A stretch of DNA of 64,000 bases from JAAFIP01 sp043778205 (GTDB lineage: Bacteria > Pseudomonadota > Gammaproteobacteria > Burkholderiales > Burkholderiaceae_C), in the NCBI GenBank assembly GCA_043778205.1, contig JAYWGO010000090.1, forward strand, positions 1-64,000, in the 5' to 3' direction. The notes beneath the pieces were generated by a model that searched no databases, was not told the DNA's origin, and saw only the letters and a list, made by a program, of their open reading frames with translations. The translations under genes were made by a program, and so were the position numbers. Every line of letters begins with the position of its first letter. Position 1 is the first letter of the stretch. Positions 51,742 to 60,478 of this stretch are shown piece by piece.

Positions 51742-53370
51742 CTAGGCCTGCTCTACGTCCTGTTGTGAGCCCTGCTGGGCTGTAATTTGCGCGTCAATCC
51801 CCAAGCGCACCATGCGGTAGCGGATTTGGCGCAAGCTGATACCCAAGCGGGCTGCTGCTGCTGTGCGGTTGAAGCCGCATTCTGTGAGGGCCTGCAGCAA
51901 GATGGCTTTTTCCTGGATGTCCAGATGCGACTGCAAGTCGCTGGGCACGCCGGCCGGCAATGGGGCCATTGCAGGTGTGTCAATAGGCACCGCGCCAAGC
52001 TCTGGCGGCGCTGACTCTGGGCAGCCAAATTGCATGTCATGGTCTTCAAGCTCAAGCTCGTCCCCGTCGGACAGTGCCAAAGCGCGGTGCAAAATATTTT
52101 CTAACTCACGCACATTGCCCAACAGGTCATTGCGCTGCAAGGCGGCCAGCATGGTGCCAGAGACAGTCCGTGTTGCCAGCCCAGCATCGGCTGCAATACG
52201 CGCCAGCAGCGCCTGCGCCAGCAAGGGGATGTCACTGCGCCGTTCGCGCAGAGCGGGCAGCGCAATTTCAATCACATTAAGGCGGTAGTACAGGTCTTGC
52301 CGAAACAGCCCTTTGGCCACCTGGGCGGCCAAATCGTGGTGGGTGGCGCTCACAATGCGGGTATCAACAGCTTCTTCTTGTGTGCCGCCCAAAGCCCGCA
52401 CGCTGCGCTCCTGGATAGCGCGCAGCAGCTTGGCCTGCATGGCCAAGGGCAGGTCGCCAATTTCATCTAAAAATAAAGTGCCCCCATTGGCCGCCTGAAA
52501 GTAGCCCTCGCGGTCTTGCGTAGCGCCGGTGTAGGCCCCTTTGCGGGCACCAAAAAACTCGGCTTCTAGCAATTGCTCTGGAATTGCGCCACAGTTAACC
52601 GCCACAAAGGGCCCGCTGGCGCGGTGGCTGCAGGCATGCACGGCCTTGGCTACCAGCTCTTTGCCGGTACCAGACTCGCCGCGCACCAGCACGGGTGCCA
52701 TGCTGCGCGCCACTTTTTGCACACGGTCACGTACCGCTTGCATGCTGGCGCTGTTGCCCACCATGCGCAGCAAAGCGGCGGGCTCTGATGCGAAGGCAAC
52801 TGTGGACGCTGGCGCTAGCACCGCTAATGACTTGGCCTTGGCAGATGCGGGCACTGGCAGGGCGGGAGCTGCTAGCACCTTCTTAGGCGCTGTCATGATG
52901 GCCTCAAGCGAATCGGGGTCAGGCTCTGACGCATCTAAAGAGACCAAAGACTGCGCGCTGGGTTGCTGCAAAGTAGGCGCTTGGCTTAGCTGGGTAGACC
53001 GCACCGCTTGCGCCAGCACGCTGCGAAATTGCTTAAGATCGACCGGCTTGGTAAGGTAATCAAAGGCCCCAGCTTTTAAGGCTTCTACTGCATTTTCTGC
53101 AGAGCCATAGGCAGTAATGACCACGCAGCGCTCGCTGCGTTGCGCTTGGGTAATGTAGCGCAGGACATCCAGACCCAAGCCGTCTTGCAGGCGCATATCG
53201 GAGATGACGGCATCAAAGCGCTCGCGTTTAAGTGCCGCAATGGCTTGCTCTACCCCCTCAGCGCAGTGCACTACATAGCCCTCACGCACCAAGCTCACCT
53301 CGTACAAAGTGCGCAAATCCGGTTCGTCGTCAATAACGAGTACTTTAGGGTGGTCAAGTTCAGCAGGCAT
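51742..53370 (-). CDS. pilR: Sigma-54-dependent response regulator PilR
   Basis: A 542-residue NtrC-type activator. The receiver has its phosphoacceptor at Asp58 (DAVISDMRLQDG). A Pro/Ala-rich linker of about 60-70 residues (about 125-200) is longer than usual. The AAA+ domain has Walker A GESGTGKE at 231-238 and the sigma-54-contact loop as GAYTGA (278-283) in place of GAFTGA. The C-terminal Fis-type helix-turn-helix is NRTAAAARLGISLRQIRYRM. It is adjacent to pilS and should activate pilA transcription through sigma-54. PilR is usually about 450 residues, so the linker explains the size. Confidence 0.95.
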   Translation of the reverse strand: MPAELDHPKVLVIDDEPDLRTLYEVSLVREGYVVHCAEGVEQAIAALKRERFDAVISDMRLQDGLGLDVLRYITQAQRSERCVVITAYGSAENAVEALKAGAFDYLTKPVDLKQFRSVLAQAVRSTQLSQAPTLQQPSAQSLVSLDASEPDPDSLEAIMTAPKKVLAAPALPVPASAKAKSLAVLAPASTVAFASEPAALLRMVGNSASMQAVRDRVQKVARSMAPVLVRGESGTGKELVAKAVHACSHRASGPFVAVNCGAIPEQLLEAEFFGARKGAYTGATQDREGYFQAANGGTLFLDEIGDLPLAMQAKLLRAIQERSVRALGGTQEEAVDTRIVSATHHDLAAQVAKGLFRQDLYYRLNVIEIALPALRERRSDIPLLAQALLARIAADAGLATRTVSGTMLAALQRNDLLGNVRELENILHRALALSDGDELELEDHDMQFGCPESAPPELGAVPIDTPAMAPLPAGVPSDLQSHLDIQEKAILLQALTECGFNRTAAAARLGISLRQIRYRMVRLGIDAQITAQQGSQQDVEQA

Positions 53371-53420
53371 AGTTTTGATTTTAGAGGCAATATGCCATTA
53401 GCACACAGCGCACTTGCAAG

Positions 53421-55196
53421 CTATTCGTACAAGGTGGCCAAAGCAAAATGCACAAAAAATTCATTGCCAAGGCCACCCAAGCTGCCCGGCACCACAGCCG
53501 TGTCCGCAGGTTCTGGCAACACAGGCTCTGCGCGCCGGTAGCCAATCGAAGCCCCATGGCGCGCGCACAGCTCACGGCAAATGTACAAACCCAAACCGCT
53601 AGAGCGGCTTTCTGAGCTAAAGAATGGCTCGAACAGATGCCTCTGAACCCCTTGCTCCAGCGGAGCGGCGTCGCTCCACACCGCTAAACGCAAAGCCAAG
53701 GGCGCAAAGCCCTCGCCTGCTTGCGGCGACTGGGTCAGCTGCGCAGCCACTTGAATAGAGCCTGGCTGCTGGCTGGCATAGCGCAGCGCATTGTCCAGCA
53801 AATTCACCAGCACGCGGCGCAAATGGTCTTCTTCAAATACGATGGTGGTGTCGCCTGTTAAAGCCGCCACACCCAGGCGCTGCGCGCAGCCGTTTTGTGC
53901 ACTCCAGTCGGCACAGATGCTGCGGACAGTTGCTTCGGCGTGCGCCACATGGCACATGTCTGTTGCGCCGTGCTGCGCGCGCGACACGTCCAGCACGTCA
54001 TCCACTATGCGGGCCAGGCGCTTGGCATTGTGCTGCACCATGTCGGTCAACTTGATTTGGCCTGGCTGCAGCAGTTCTTCGGCCAACAGGGCATTGGCCT
54101 GGGAGATAGCCGCCAGCGGATTGCGAATTTCGTGCGCCACAGCCGCCGACATACGGCCCATGGCAGCGAGCTTTTCAGTGCGCAAGCGCGCTTCCATCTC
54201 GCGCAGATCTTCTAAAAATACCACGCACAAAGTATCAGCCTCTTGCGCAGGCTGGGTGCTGGCAACCAACTGGGTGCGCACCATCAGCTTGCGCGTAGTG
54301 CCAGCCGTGTCGGTAATTGCCACCTCGGCTTGCTGCTCCTGGCGCTGGGCCAGCGTGCTGCTGGCCAAGTCAACCAGCGGCTGCCAGTTGGCCTGCGAGG
54401 CCAGCACAAACGGCGTGTGCGGCAGCAAGCCCACGTAGGCTGCACTGCCTGCAATGCTACTGGCCATTCGTGGCCCTAGCATGTTACGGGCGGCAGGGTT
54501 AGTGGTGCGCACTATGCCGCTCGCGTCAACCACCAGCACGCCGTCGCTCAAGGTGTCGATGACCAGCTGGTTCACCTGGGTTTGAACGCGCACCGCCATG
54601 GCGCTGGTGTGGGCTAGGTGCTCTTGGCGGGCTAAGCGCAGGGCCAACTGGTTGGCCAAGTAAGCCACCACAAACAAGCCCAAGCCTGTCAATGCCGCTT
54701 GCAAAAATCGACCCGTAGCATCAACCCCCATAGTGTTCGACAGCCACCAGGCATCGGCCAGCAAAGCCAGCGTAACTGTAGCCGCGGTGCCCAGAGCCAA
54801 CAATAGCGTCCCCAGCACGGCGGCCAGTAGCACCGGCAAAGCAAACAAGGGGGTAAAGTTAAGCGCGCCAACTTGGTAGTGCAAGAGCGCAGAAAACACC
54901 AGCACATCTGCACCCACGGTCACCAGCCATTGCGGGTCAAAGCGGGATGCTGCGCGCGCAGGTTTGCCTACAAAACGCACCCAACAGGTTAGGGCCAGGT
55001 AGGCCGAGCACACAATCAGCTCGCGTCCCATGGGTGTTTGGCCCACGGTGTTTAAAAAGCCCACCAGCGCCAGCAGCACCACCGCCACCAAAATACGCGC
55101 CGTCATAAAGCCGCGCCACAGCCGGGGCAGGCCTTCGTCCATACCCAAAGACCACGCGTCTGTGTTGGCAGCGTCTGTGTGTGAGGGAAGGCGCAT
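53421..55196 (-). CDS. pilS: Sensor histidine kinase PilS
   Basis: A 591-residue kinase when started at ATG 55196, where TAATG joins it to the stop of the PP0621 gene. Six predicted membrane segments (from about residue 30 to 190) precede a PAS domain (LVIDTLSDGVLVVDASGIVRTTNPAARNMLG). The dimerisation His is in AVAHEIRNPLAAISQANALL. The ATPase domain has LLDNALRYAS and a G-box SSGLGLYICRELC. The topology matches PilS. The earlier in-frame start at 55295 is unlikely because it lies in the PP0621 gene. Confidence 0.94.
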   Translation of the reverse strand: MRLPSHTDAANTDAWSLGMDEGLPRLWRGFMTARILVAVVLLALVGFLNTVGQTPMGRELIVCSAYLALTCWVRFVGKPARAASRFDPQWLVTVGADVLVFSALLHYQVGALNFTPLFALPVLLAAVLGTLLLALGTAATVTLALLADAWWLSNTMGVDATGRFLQAALTGLGLFVVAYLANQLALRLARQEHLAHTSAMAVRVQTQVNQLVIDTLSDGVLVVDASGIVRTTNPAARNMLGPRMASSIAGSAAYVGLLPHTPFVLASQANWQPLVDLASSTLAQRQEQQAEVAITDTAGTTRKLMVRTQLVASTQPAQEADTLCVVFLEDLREMEARLRTEKLAAMGRMSAAVAHEIRNPLAAISQANALLAEELLQPGQIKLTDMVQHNAKRLARIVDDVLDVSRAQHGATDMCHVAHAEATVRSICADWSAQNGCAQRLGVAALTGDTTIVFEEDHLRRVLVNLLDNALRYASQQPGSIQVAAQLTQSPQAGEGFAPLALRLAVWSDAAPLEQGVQRHLFEPFFSSESRSSGLGLYICRELCARHGASIGYRRAEPVLPEPADTAVVPGSLGGLGNEFFVHFALATLYE

Positions 55197-55432
55197 TAGC
55201 CTTCCCGCTCCGTGCGGTGCTGGGCGCTGCAGTAGTGGCCTTGGCGGCCTGCCAAGGCATCGGCAGCGGGCAGGTGCACACGGCACAGCGCGCACTGCAG
55301 CATCGGCAGCACGGCAGCTTGCGGTGCAGGTGCGCGAGGCACCTCGGGCGCGCTGGGCGGTGGACTGCGCCGGTTTTTACGCCATATCCAAAAAGCCACC
55401 GCTATAACGGCAAATACAGTGAGGTATTTCAT
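55196..55432 (-). CDS. PP0621 family protein
   Basis: A 78-residue protein with one N-terminal membrane helix (MKYLTVFAVIAVAFWIWR), a Pro-rich linker and a C-terminal zinc-ribbon-like segment LQCALCRVHLPAADA...GHYCSAQHR. The Cys-x2-Cys and Cys/His pattern and its place between ccsA and pilS are typical of PP0621 proteins. Function unknown. TAATG overlap with pilS implies translational coupling. Confidence 0.9.
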   Translation of the reverse strand: MKYLTVFAVIAVAFWIWRKNRRSPPPSAPEVPRAPAPQAAVLPMLQCALCRVHLPAADALAGRQGHYCSAQHRTEREG

Positions 55433-55461
55433 AACTGAGGCTCAAGCAATTGACGGTTTAT

Positions 55462-56289
55462 TTACGGAGCGCGCTGCAAAATCATCTCTAGCACAAAGCG
55501 CGAGCCTACATACGCCAGCAGCAGCAGCCCCGCCCCGGCGTACAGCACCCGCACGGCACGCTTGCCGCGCCAGCCCCACTGCCAGCGGCCCCACAGCAGC
55601 AGCGCAAAGCTAAGCCATGACAGCACTGAAAAAATGGTTTTGTGGTTCCACTTCCAGGCCGCACCTTGGCCGTACAGCGGCTCGCTGAACAGCCAGCCCA
55701 CCAGCAAAGTACCGCTGAGCAATACAAAACCTGCCACCACAAAAGCAAACATCAACCGCTCCAGCGTCATCAGCGGCAAGCCCACCTGGCTGGCCACATC
55801 CGCAGACCCTGCCGCGCCCAGGCGCATGTGCGCCTCAGCGCGGGTCATCAACCAAGCATGCACCACGGCGGCAGCAAACAAACCATACGACGCAATGCCC
55901 AGCGCCCAGTGCAGCGGCAGCCACAGCGAGTCCCGCGCAGCCAACAAGGAGCCTGGAAACAGCAAACCCAGCAGCACCGCCGCACCACCCAAAGCTGCCA
56001 GTGCGGTGCGCGACTGCAACTGGGGGTACAACCGGCTTTCCAATGCGTACACTGTCAACACCAGCCAAGCCGTCATGGACACCGCCGGGCCAAAGCCAAA
56101 ACGTGCCCCATCGGAGCGCCAGCCCAGCAAACCCAGCGCCAGCAGCGCCCCATGCAGCAGCCATGCGGCCAGCAGCGCCCAGCGCACTGCAGGGCGGCCC
56201 AAAGTGCGTACCGCTACAGGCACGGCATAGGCGGCTACAGCCAAAATGCCCAAAAGCCAAATCCACGGTGACGCAGCAGATAAAATCAT
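55462..56289 (-). CDS. CcsA/YpjD-family inner-membrane protein
   Basis: A 275-residue membrane protein of the cytochrome c assembly superfamily (YpjD/CorE-like) with about eight hydrophobic segments. Hallmarks are LPLHWALGIASYGLFAAAVVHAWLM, with conserved His, and the Trp-rich loop GAAWKWNHKTIFSVLSWLSF. In E. coli the homologue lies beside ffh, as it does here in divergent orientation (26 nt apart). A haem-handling or cytochrome assembly role is suggested only by family. Confidence 0.88.
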   Translation of the reverse strand: MILSAASPWIWLLGILAVAAYAVPVAVRTLGRPAVRWALLAAWLLHGALLALGLLGWRSDGARFGFGPAVSMTAWLVLTVYALESRLYPQLQSRTALAALGGAAVLLGLLFPGSLLAARDSLWLPLHWALGIASYGLFAAAVVHAWLMTRAEAHMRLGAAGSADVASQVGLPLMTLERLMFAFVVAGFVLLSGTLLVGWLFSEPLYGQGAAWKWNHKTIFSVLSWLSFALLLWGRWQWGWRGKRAVRVLYAGAGLLLLAYVGSRFVLEMILQRAP

Positions 56290-56315
56290 GCTTTAAGTGT
56301 ACCCCTACCTAAGCC

Positions 56316-57731
56316 ATGGCCTCAGCCCTTACCGACAAACTCTCACGCCTCGTTAAAACCCTTAGCGGTCAGGCGCGTATCACCGAATCGAACGTGCAAG
56401 ACATGCTGCGCGAGGTGCGCATGGCGCTCTTGGAGGCTGACGTAGCCCTGCCTGTGGTGCGCGACTTTATTGCCCGCGTAAAAGACAAAGCCCTAGGCCA
56501 AGAAGTGGTGGGCTCGCTCAAACCCGGCCAAGCGCTGGTGGCTGTCGTGCAAAAAGAACTCACCGCCACCATGGGCGACCTGACATCGCCCGACGGCATG
56601 CACCGCTACGTGGCCGACATCAACCTGGCCGCCCAGCCACCCGCCGTCATTTTGATGGCTGGCCTGCAAGGTGCTGGTAAAACCACCACCACGGCCAAAC
56701 TGGCCAAGCACCTGATTACTAAGCGCAAAAAGAAAGTACTTACCGTATCGGGCGACGTGTACCGCCCAGCGGCTATCGAGCAGCTCAAAACCGTCACGGC
56801 GCAGGCCGGCGCTGAGTGGTTTCCTAGCTCACCCGACCAAAAGCCCGTCGATATTGCGCTAGCCGCTTTGGACTACGCCCGCAAACACTACTTTGATGTG
56901 TTGCTGGTCGATACCGCAGGCCGCTTGGCGATAGACGAAGCGCTGATGCTGGAGATCAAACAGCTGCATGCAGCGGTCAAGCCGGTTGAAACCCTGTTTG
57001 TGGTAGATGCCATGCAGGGGCAGGACGCGATCAACACGGCCAAAGCGTTCAAAGACGCGCTGCCACTGACCGGCATTATCCTGACCAAAACCGACGGCGA
57101 TTCACGTGGCGGTGCGGCATTGTCGGTCAAGCAAATTACCGGCGTACCGATCAAATTTGCCGGTACTAGCGAGAAAATTGACGGCCTGGAGGTGTTTGAC
57201 GCGGAGCGTTTTGCCAGCCGTATTTTGGGCATGGGCGACATTTTGGCACTGGTAGAGCAAGTGACTGCCGGTGTAGACATGCAGGCCGCGCAAAAAATGG
57301 CCGCCAAGATCAAAAGCGGTGCGGGCTTTGATTTAGAAGACTTTTTGGGCCAGCTGCAGCAAATGAAGCAAATGGGCGGCCTGTCCAGCATGCTAGACAA
57401 ACTGCCCACGCAAATGGCCGCCAAAACCACCGAGGCCGACATGGTGCGCGCCGAAAAAGACATTCGCCGCAAGGAAGGCATCATCCAAAGCATGACCCCC
57501 AAAGAGCGCCGCCACCCTGATCTGATCAAAGCCACCCGCAAGCGCCGCATTGCAGCGGGTGCGGGCGTTCAGGTGCAGGACGTGAACCGCATGCTCAAAG
57601 AGTTTGAGCAAATGCAGGGCATGATGAAAAAAATGAAGGGCGGCGGCATGGTAAAGATGATGAAGCAAATGGGTGCCATGAAGGGCCTGCCAGGCATGGG
57701 CGGGGGCGGGATGCCCAAAATGCCGTTTTAG
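56316..57731 (+). CDS. ffh: Signal recognition particle protein Ffh
   Basis: A 471-residue SRP GTPase. The N domain (1-90) is followed by the G domain with G1 GLQGAGKTTTTAKL (116-129), G3 DTAGRLAIDE and G4 TKTDGDSRGGAAL. The Met-rich M domain (about 330-471) has QMKQMGGLSSML and the C-terminal MxxMKxMG run. It binds 4.5S RNA and signal sequences in the cytoplasm. The length is slightly above E. coli Ffh (453). It is followed by a terminator at 57730-57770. Confidence 0.98.
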   Translation: MASALTDKLSRLVKTLSGQARITESNVQDMLREVRMALLEADVALPVVRDFIARVKDKALGQEVVGSLKPGQALVAVVQKELTATMGDLTSPDGMHRYVADINLAAQPPAVILMAGLQGAGKTTTTAKLAKHLITKRKKKVLTVSGDVYRPAAIEQLKTVTAQAGAEWFPSSPDQKPVDIALAALDYARKHYFDVLLVDTAGRLAIDEALMLEIKQLHAAVKPVETLFVVDAMQGQDAINTAKAFKDALPLTGIILTKTDGDSRGGAALSVKQITGVPIKFAGTSEKIDGLEVFDAERFASRILGMGDILALVEQVTAGVDMQAAQKMAAKIKSGAGFDLEDFLGQLQQMKQMGGLSSMLDKLPTQMAAKTTEADMVRAEKDIRRKEGIIQSMTPKERRHPDLIKATRKRRIAAGAGVQVQDVNRMLKEFEQMQGMMKKMKGGGMVKMMKQMGAMKGLPGMGGGGMPKMPF

Positions 57732-57770
57732 CTAAACCGTCTGGTTGAGCGGTTTAATTTAGCTTTTTTT
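57730..57770 (+). terminator. Rho-independent terminator of ffh
   Basis: AAACCG (57734-57739) pairs with CGGTTT (57750-57755), and an outer AGCTAAA/TTTAGCT can extend it. A run of seven T follows. The stem begins within the ffh stop codon. Confidence 0.75.
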
Positions 57771-57784
57771 AGCCAATGCGCTGG

Positions 57785-58540
57785 CTAAAAATACGCATCC
57801 CACCCAGTTTTGGCAATCAGCGCCGCGACCACGGCAATAAAAACTTTGCGCACAAAGCCTGCGCCGTGGGCAAACGCCATGCGGGTGCCCAGCAAGCTGC
57901 CTGCCACATTGGCAACGGCCATAGGCACAGCGTAGTGCCACCAGACGTGGCCCCCCAGCGACAGCAGGGCCAGCGCAGCGATGTTGGTGGACAGATTGAG
58001 CACTTTAGCGTGGGCACTGGCGCGCAAAAAGTCATACCCCAGCCAGCGCACCATGGCAAAAACCATGAAGCTGCCGGTGCCGGGGCCAAAAAAACCGTCG
58101 TACAAACCCAGCACTGCGCCTATGGCGGCCAGCACAACCACCTCGCGGCGGCCACTGAAGCGGGGCGCATGCTGGGTGCCCAGGTTTTTTTTAACCAGCG
58201 TGTAAATTAACACCAAGAGCAGCACCAGCGGCAGCAGTTTGCGCAGCAGGCTGGGCGAGACAGCCGTCAGCAGCCACACGCCTGCCAGCGCACCCAGGCC
58301 GGCGGCCAGCGCTGCGGGCAGCACACGGGGCCATTGCAGCGCAACTTTGCGTGAAAACTGCCACGCCGCCATCATCGTGCCCCAGGTGGCGGCGCCCTTG
58401 TTGGTGCCAAACAAAGTGGCTGGTGCAGCGTTGGGAAAGGTGGCAAACAAGGCAGGCACCAAGACCAAGCCACCACCGCCCACAATCGCATCAATAAACC
58501 CTGCTAGCAGCGAAGCGCTGCACACAATAAAGAAATCCAT
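57785..58540 (-). CDS. TSUP-family (TauE/SafE) membrane permease
   Basis: A 251-residue inner-membrane protein when started at ATG 58540 (MDFFIVCSASLLAGFIDAIVGGGG). The first repeat has GFIDAIVGGGGLVLVPAL and GTNKGAATWG, and the second has GFFGPGTGSFMVFAMV. These are typical of TauE/SafE/YfcA-type exporters of sulfonates or other small organic acids, so the substrate is unknown. It is convergent with ffh. An upstream in-frame start (58594) would add an uncharacteristic leader. Confidence 0.92.
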   Translation of the reverse strand: MDFFIVCSASLLAGFIDAIVGGGGLVLVPALFATFPNAAPATLFGTNKGAATWGTMMAAWQFSRKVALQWPRVLPAALAAGLGALAGVWLLTAVSPSLLRKLLPLVLLLVLIYTLVKKNLGTQHAPRFSGRREVVVLAAIGAVLGLYDGFFGPGTGSFMVFAMVRWLGYDFLRASAHAKVLNLSTNIAALALLSLGGHVWWHYAVPMAVANVAGSLLGTRMAFAHGAGFVRKVFIAVVAALIAKTGWDAYF

Positions 58541-58602
58541 ACCTTGTATTTTACAGGCCAAGTGCCGGCAAATAGGTGGGGCCTGCCACAGCACGTACTA
58601 TA

Positions 58603-58665
58603 CAAATAATAGCTGCTTGTGCAGCATTTCCTTGGGCTATCGGCCTAAAAGGTATGTATTTTTGA
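58603..58665 (-). repeat. Repeat A copy 9, at the 3' end of a hydrolase gene
   Basis: On the plus strand: AATAGCTGCTTGTGCAGC, then ATTTCCTTGGGCTATCGGCC. Its shoulder encodes the last residues (FKNTYLLGR) and the TAG stop of the hydrolase gene at 58637-59581. Confidence 0.9.
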
Positions 58666-59581
58666 ATGCCAGCAGTGCGCTTTGGTACTGCACACTGCCT
58701 GCCTTTTGCAGGTCGCTGTGGGCAGCGCCGTCGATGGCGTGCCACTGCTTGGGTGCACGGGCGGCGGCGAAGAGTTTCTCACCCAGGCGAATGGGCACTG
58801 TGGTGTCTAGTCTGCCGTGCAGCATCAGCAAGGGGGCCTGCACTTGGCTAATTTTGTCGATAGAGGCAAAGCGTTCGTTGTTAAGCACTTTGGCCAAACC
58901 ACCCAGCCAACTGGCTTCTTTGGCAATGTCAGGAAAGCTGGTAAAGGCCGATTCTAAAATGACAGCAGCATAGTCTGCCGGAGCCTGCAAGCGGCTGGCG
59001 ATGTCCACTGCAACGCCGCTGCCCATCGAATGGCCGTACAACACGCGGTGGCTTGCGCGCGGCTCGCGCAGGCGCAGCTGGGCGAAGGCGAGGTTGGCAT
59101 CTTGCAGGATGGTAAGTTCTGACGGCACGATGCTGGTGCTGCGGCCCCAGCCCCGGTAGTCCACCGCCAAAATACTAAAGCCTGCTTCGCGCAGCGCGTC
59201 AATTTTAGGCAAGTTTTGGTACAGGTTGCGAAAAGTGCCGTGGTAGTACAGCAGGGTAGGCGCTACAGGGTTGGCGTGGGGCAGCCACCACATTTCAATC
59301 TGCTGGGGGGTGGCCGTGCCAGGGGCGCTGGGGGTGTTAGCGGGTGCATTAACCGGGGCGGCAAAGGCTGCGGGTACGTCAACAAAAAAGCGCTCGTCGC
59401 CCGCGCGCAAGCCCGCAAAGTCGGCGGGCACGCCGGGCGAAGGGCGGTAGATGATGTTGCGTTGCTTGGTGTCTAGCCACACGCAGCCGGAGGCAGCCAG
59501 CAGGGCGGTGGCCAGCAGCAAGTAGGCCAGTCTGCGCAGGCCCGTGGCCCAGCGTGTGGCGGCATTGCCACGGTCAGCCAT
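58637..59581 (-). CDS. Alpha/beta-hydrolase lipoprotein (DUF/BAAT-like fold)
   Basis: A 314-residue predicted lipoprotein started at ATG 59581 (MADRGNAATRWATG), with lipobox AASGC (Cys33). The hydrolase nucleophile elbow is LYGHSMGSG with Ser, the acid is Asp in HGRLDTTVP and the base His in GAAHSDL. The HG oxyanion element is in YYHGTFRN. The last about 9 residues and the stop codon come from repeat A copy 9, so the original C-terminus may have been longer or shorter. It is divergent from the next gene. Substrate unknown. Confidence 0.85.
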   Translation of the reverse strand: MADRGNAATRWATGLRRLAYLLLATALLAASGCVWLDTKQRNIIYRPSPGVPADFAGLRAGDERFFVDVPAAFAAPVNAPANTPSAPGTATPQQIEMWWLPHANPVAPTLLYYHGTFRNLYQNLPKIDALREAGFSILAVDYRGWGRSTSIVPSELTILQDANLAFAQLRLREPRASHRVLYGHSMGSGVAVDIASRLQAPADYAAVILESAFTSFPDIAKEASWLGGLAKVLNNERFASIDKISQVQAPLLMLHGRLDTTVPIRLGEKLFAAARAPKQWHAIDGAAHSDLQKAGSVQYQSALLAFKNTYLLGR

Positions 59582-59624
59582 TACACTGTAGAGCCAACGC
59601 AAGCCACAACAGGCAGCATATTTT

Positions 59625-60215
59625 ATGAAACCCATTACCCGCATATTTTTTATTACCGTCATGGCGTTATTGTCCAGCATAGCGGCAGCCCAGACTACTG
59701 CGCCGGGCAATACCCCGATAGACGCTGCCAGCGCTGTAGAACCCAGTGTGTCACCGGTTAAGCCGCAGGTGGACACTGCCAACCAAGCGGCCACCAGCGC
59801 CACTGCAGCCGGCCCTAAATTGCAGCTGCTAATGAGCCCCTACACCTACCATTTAAACCCTAAGCCTACCCACCGAAGCGTGGTTGTGCTGGGGCTAGAG
59901 CGCGAGCATGCCAACGGCAAGGTGGACGGGGTTGCGGTGTTTCGCAATTCATTTGGCCAGCCCAGTATTTACGTGTACCCCTGGGGCGGCGTGTACAAAT
60001 CACTGCTGGGCGTAGACAACTTGCACTTCAAATGGTCTGGCGGCTTGATTTATGGCTACCGAGGCGAATTTAAAAACGAAGTGGCCAACGTGGCAGGCTT
60101 TGCACCGGTGGTCATATTTGGCTTGGCCTACCAGTTCAGGCCGGGCTGGACCGCACAGGTCAACATGCTGGGCAGGGCAGCGGTGCAGTTTCAGCTGAAT
60201 GCGCCGTTGGACTGA
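59625..60215 (+). CDS. Putative exported beta-barrel protein upstream of the ugp genes
   Basis: A 196-residue secreted protein. A signal peptide is clear (MKPITRIFFITVMALLSSIAAA|Q), followed by a Thr/Ala/Val-rich linker of about 45 residues. The C-terminal 130 residues alternate in the style of outer-membrane beta strands (SVVVLGLEREHANGKVDGVAVF, IYVYPWGG, LHFKWSGGLIYGY, TAQVNMLGRAAVQFQLN). It lies 263 nt before ugpB, so an outer-membrane role in glycerol-3-phosphate uptake or lipid handling is possible, but I do not recognise the family with certainty. Confidence 0.65.
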   Translation: MKPITRIFFITVMALLSSIAAAQTTAPGNTPIDAASAVEPSVSPVKPQVDTANQAATSATAAGPKLQLLMSPYTYHLNPKPTHRSVVVLGLEREHANGKVDGVAVFRNSFGQPSIYVYPWGGVYKSLLGVDNLHFKWSGGLIYGYRGEFKNEVANVAGFAPVVIFGLAYQFRPGWTAQVNMLGRAAVQFQLNAPLD

Positions 60216-60302
60216 GCTTTCGCGAGTTTCAGATGCTTTGTAGGCTTTGACAAGATGCAGCCCGCGAAGTAGCGATTGCTTACAAGTCAAATAAATTGCA
60301 CC

Positions 60303-60368
60303 TAAATTAATAGCTGCCCATGCAGCATTTCCTTGGGCCAGAAGCTTAAAACGTTTGAAAAATACTGG
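60303..60368 (-). repeat. Repeat A copy 10
   Basis: On the plus strand: TTAATAGCTGCCCATGCAGC, then ATTTCCTTGGGCCAGAAGC and the shoulder TTAAAACGTTTGAAAAATAC. It lies upstream of ugpB, before the palindrome at 60417-60433. Confidence 0.88.
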
Positions 60369-60416
60369 CCCTAAGTAATGGAAATCCCGCTGTTCGCGTT
60401 GCCAGCGCGTGGTTTT

Positions 60417-60433
60417 AATATGACAGTCATATT
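60417..60433. promoter_or_regulatory. 17-bp perfect palindrome upstream of ugpB
   Basis: AATATGAC-A-GTCATATT is symmetric over its full arms and sits 46 nt before the ugpB start. Reading CTGTCAT on the minus strand it contains a half-site like that of a Pho box, which would fit phosphate control of ugp genes, but the second half is weak. Alternatively it is an operator for an unknown dimeric regulator. Confidence 0.45.
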
Positions 60434-60478
60434 TCAACGTTATTCTGTATTTTTTAGTTACTTATCGGAGCTTTTCCC

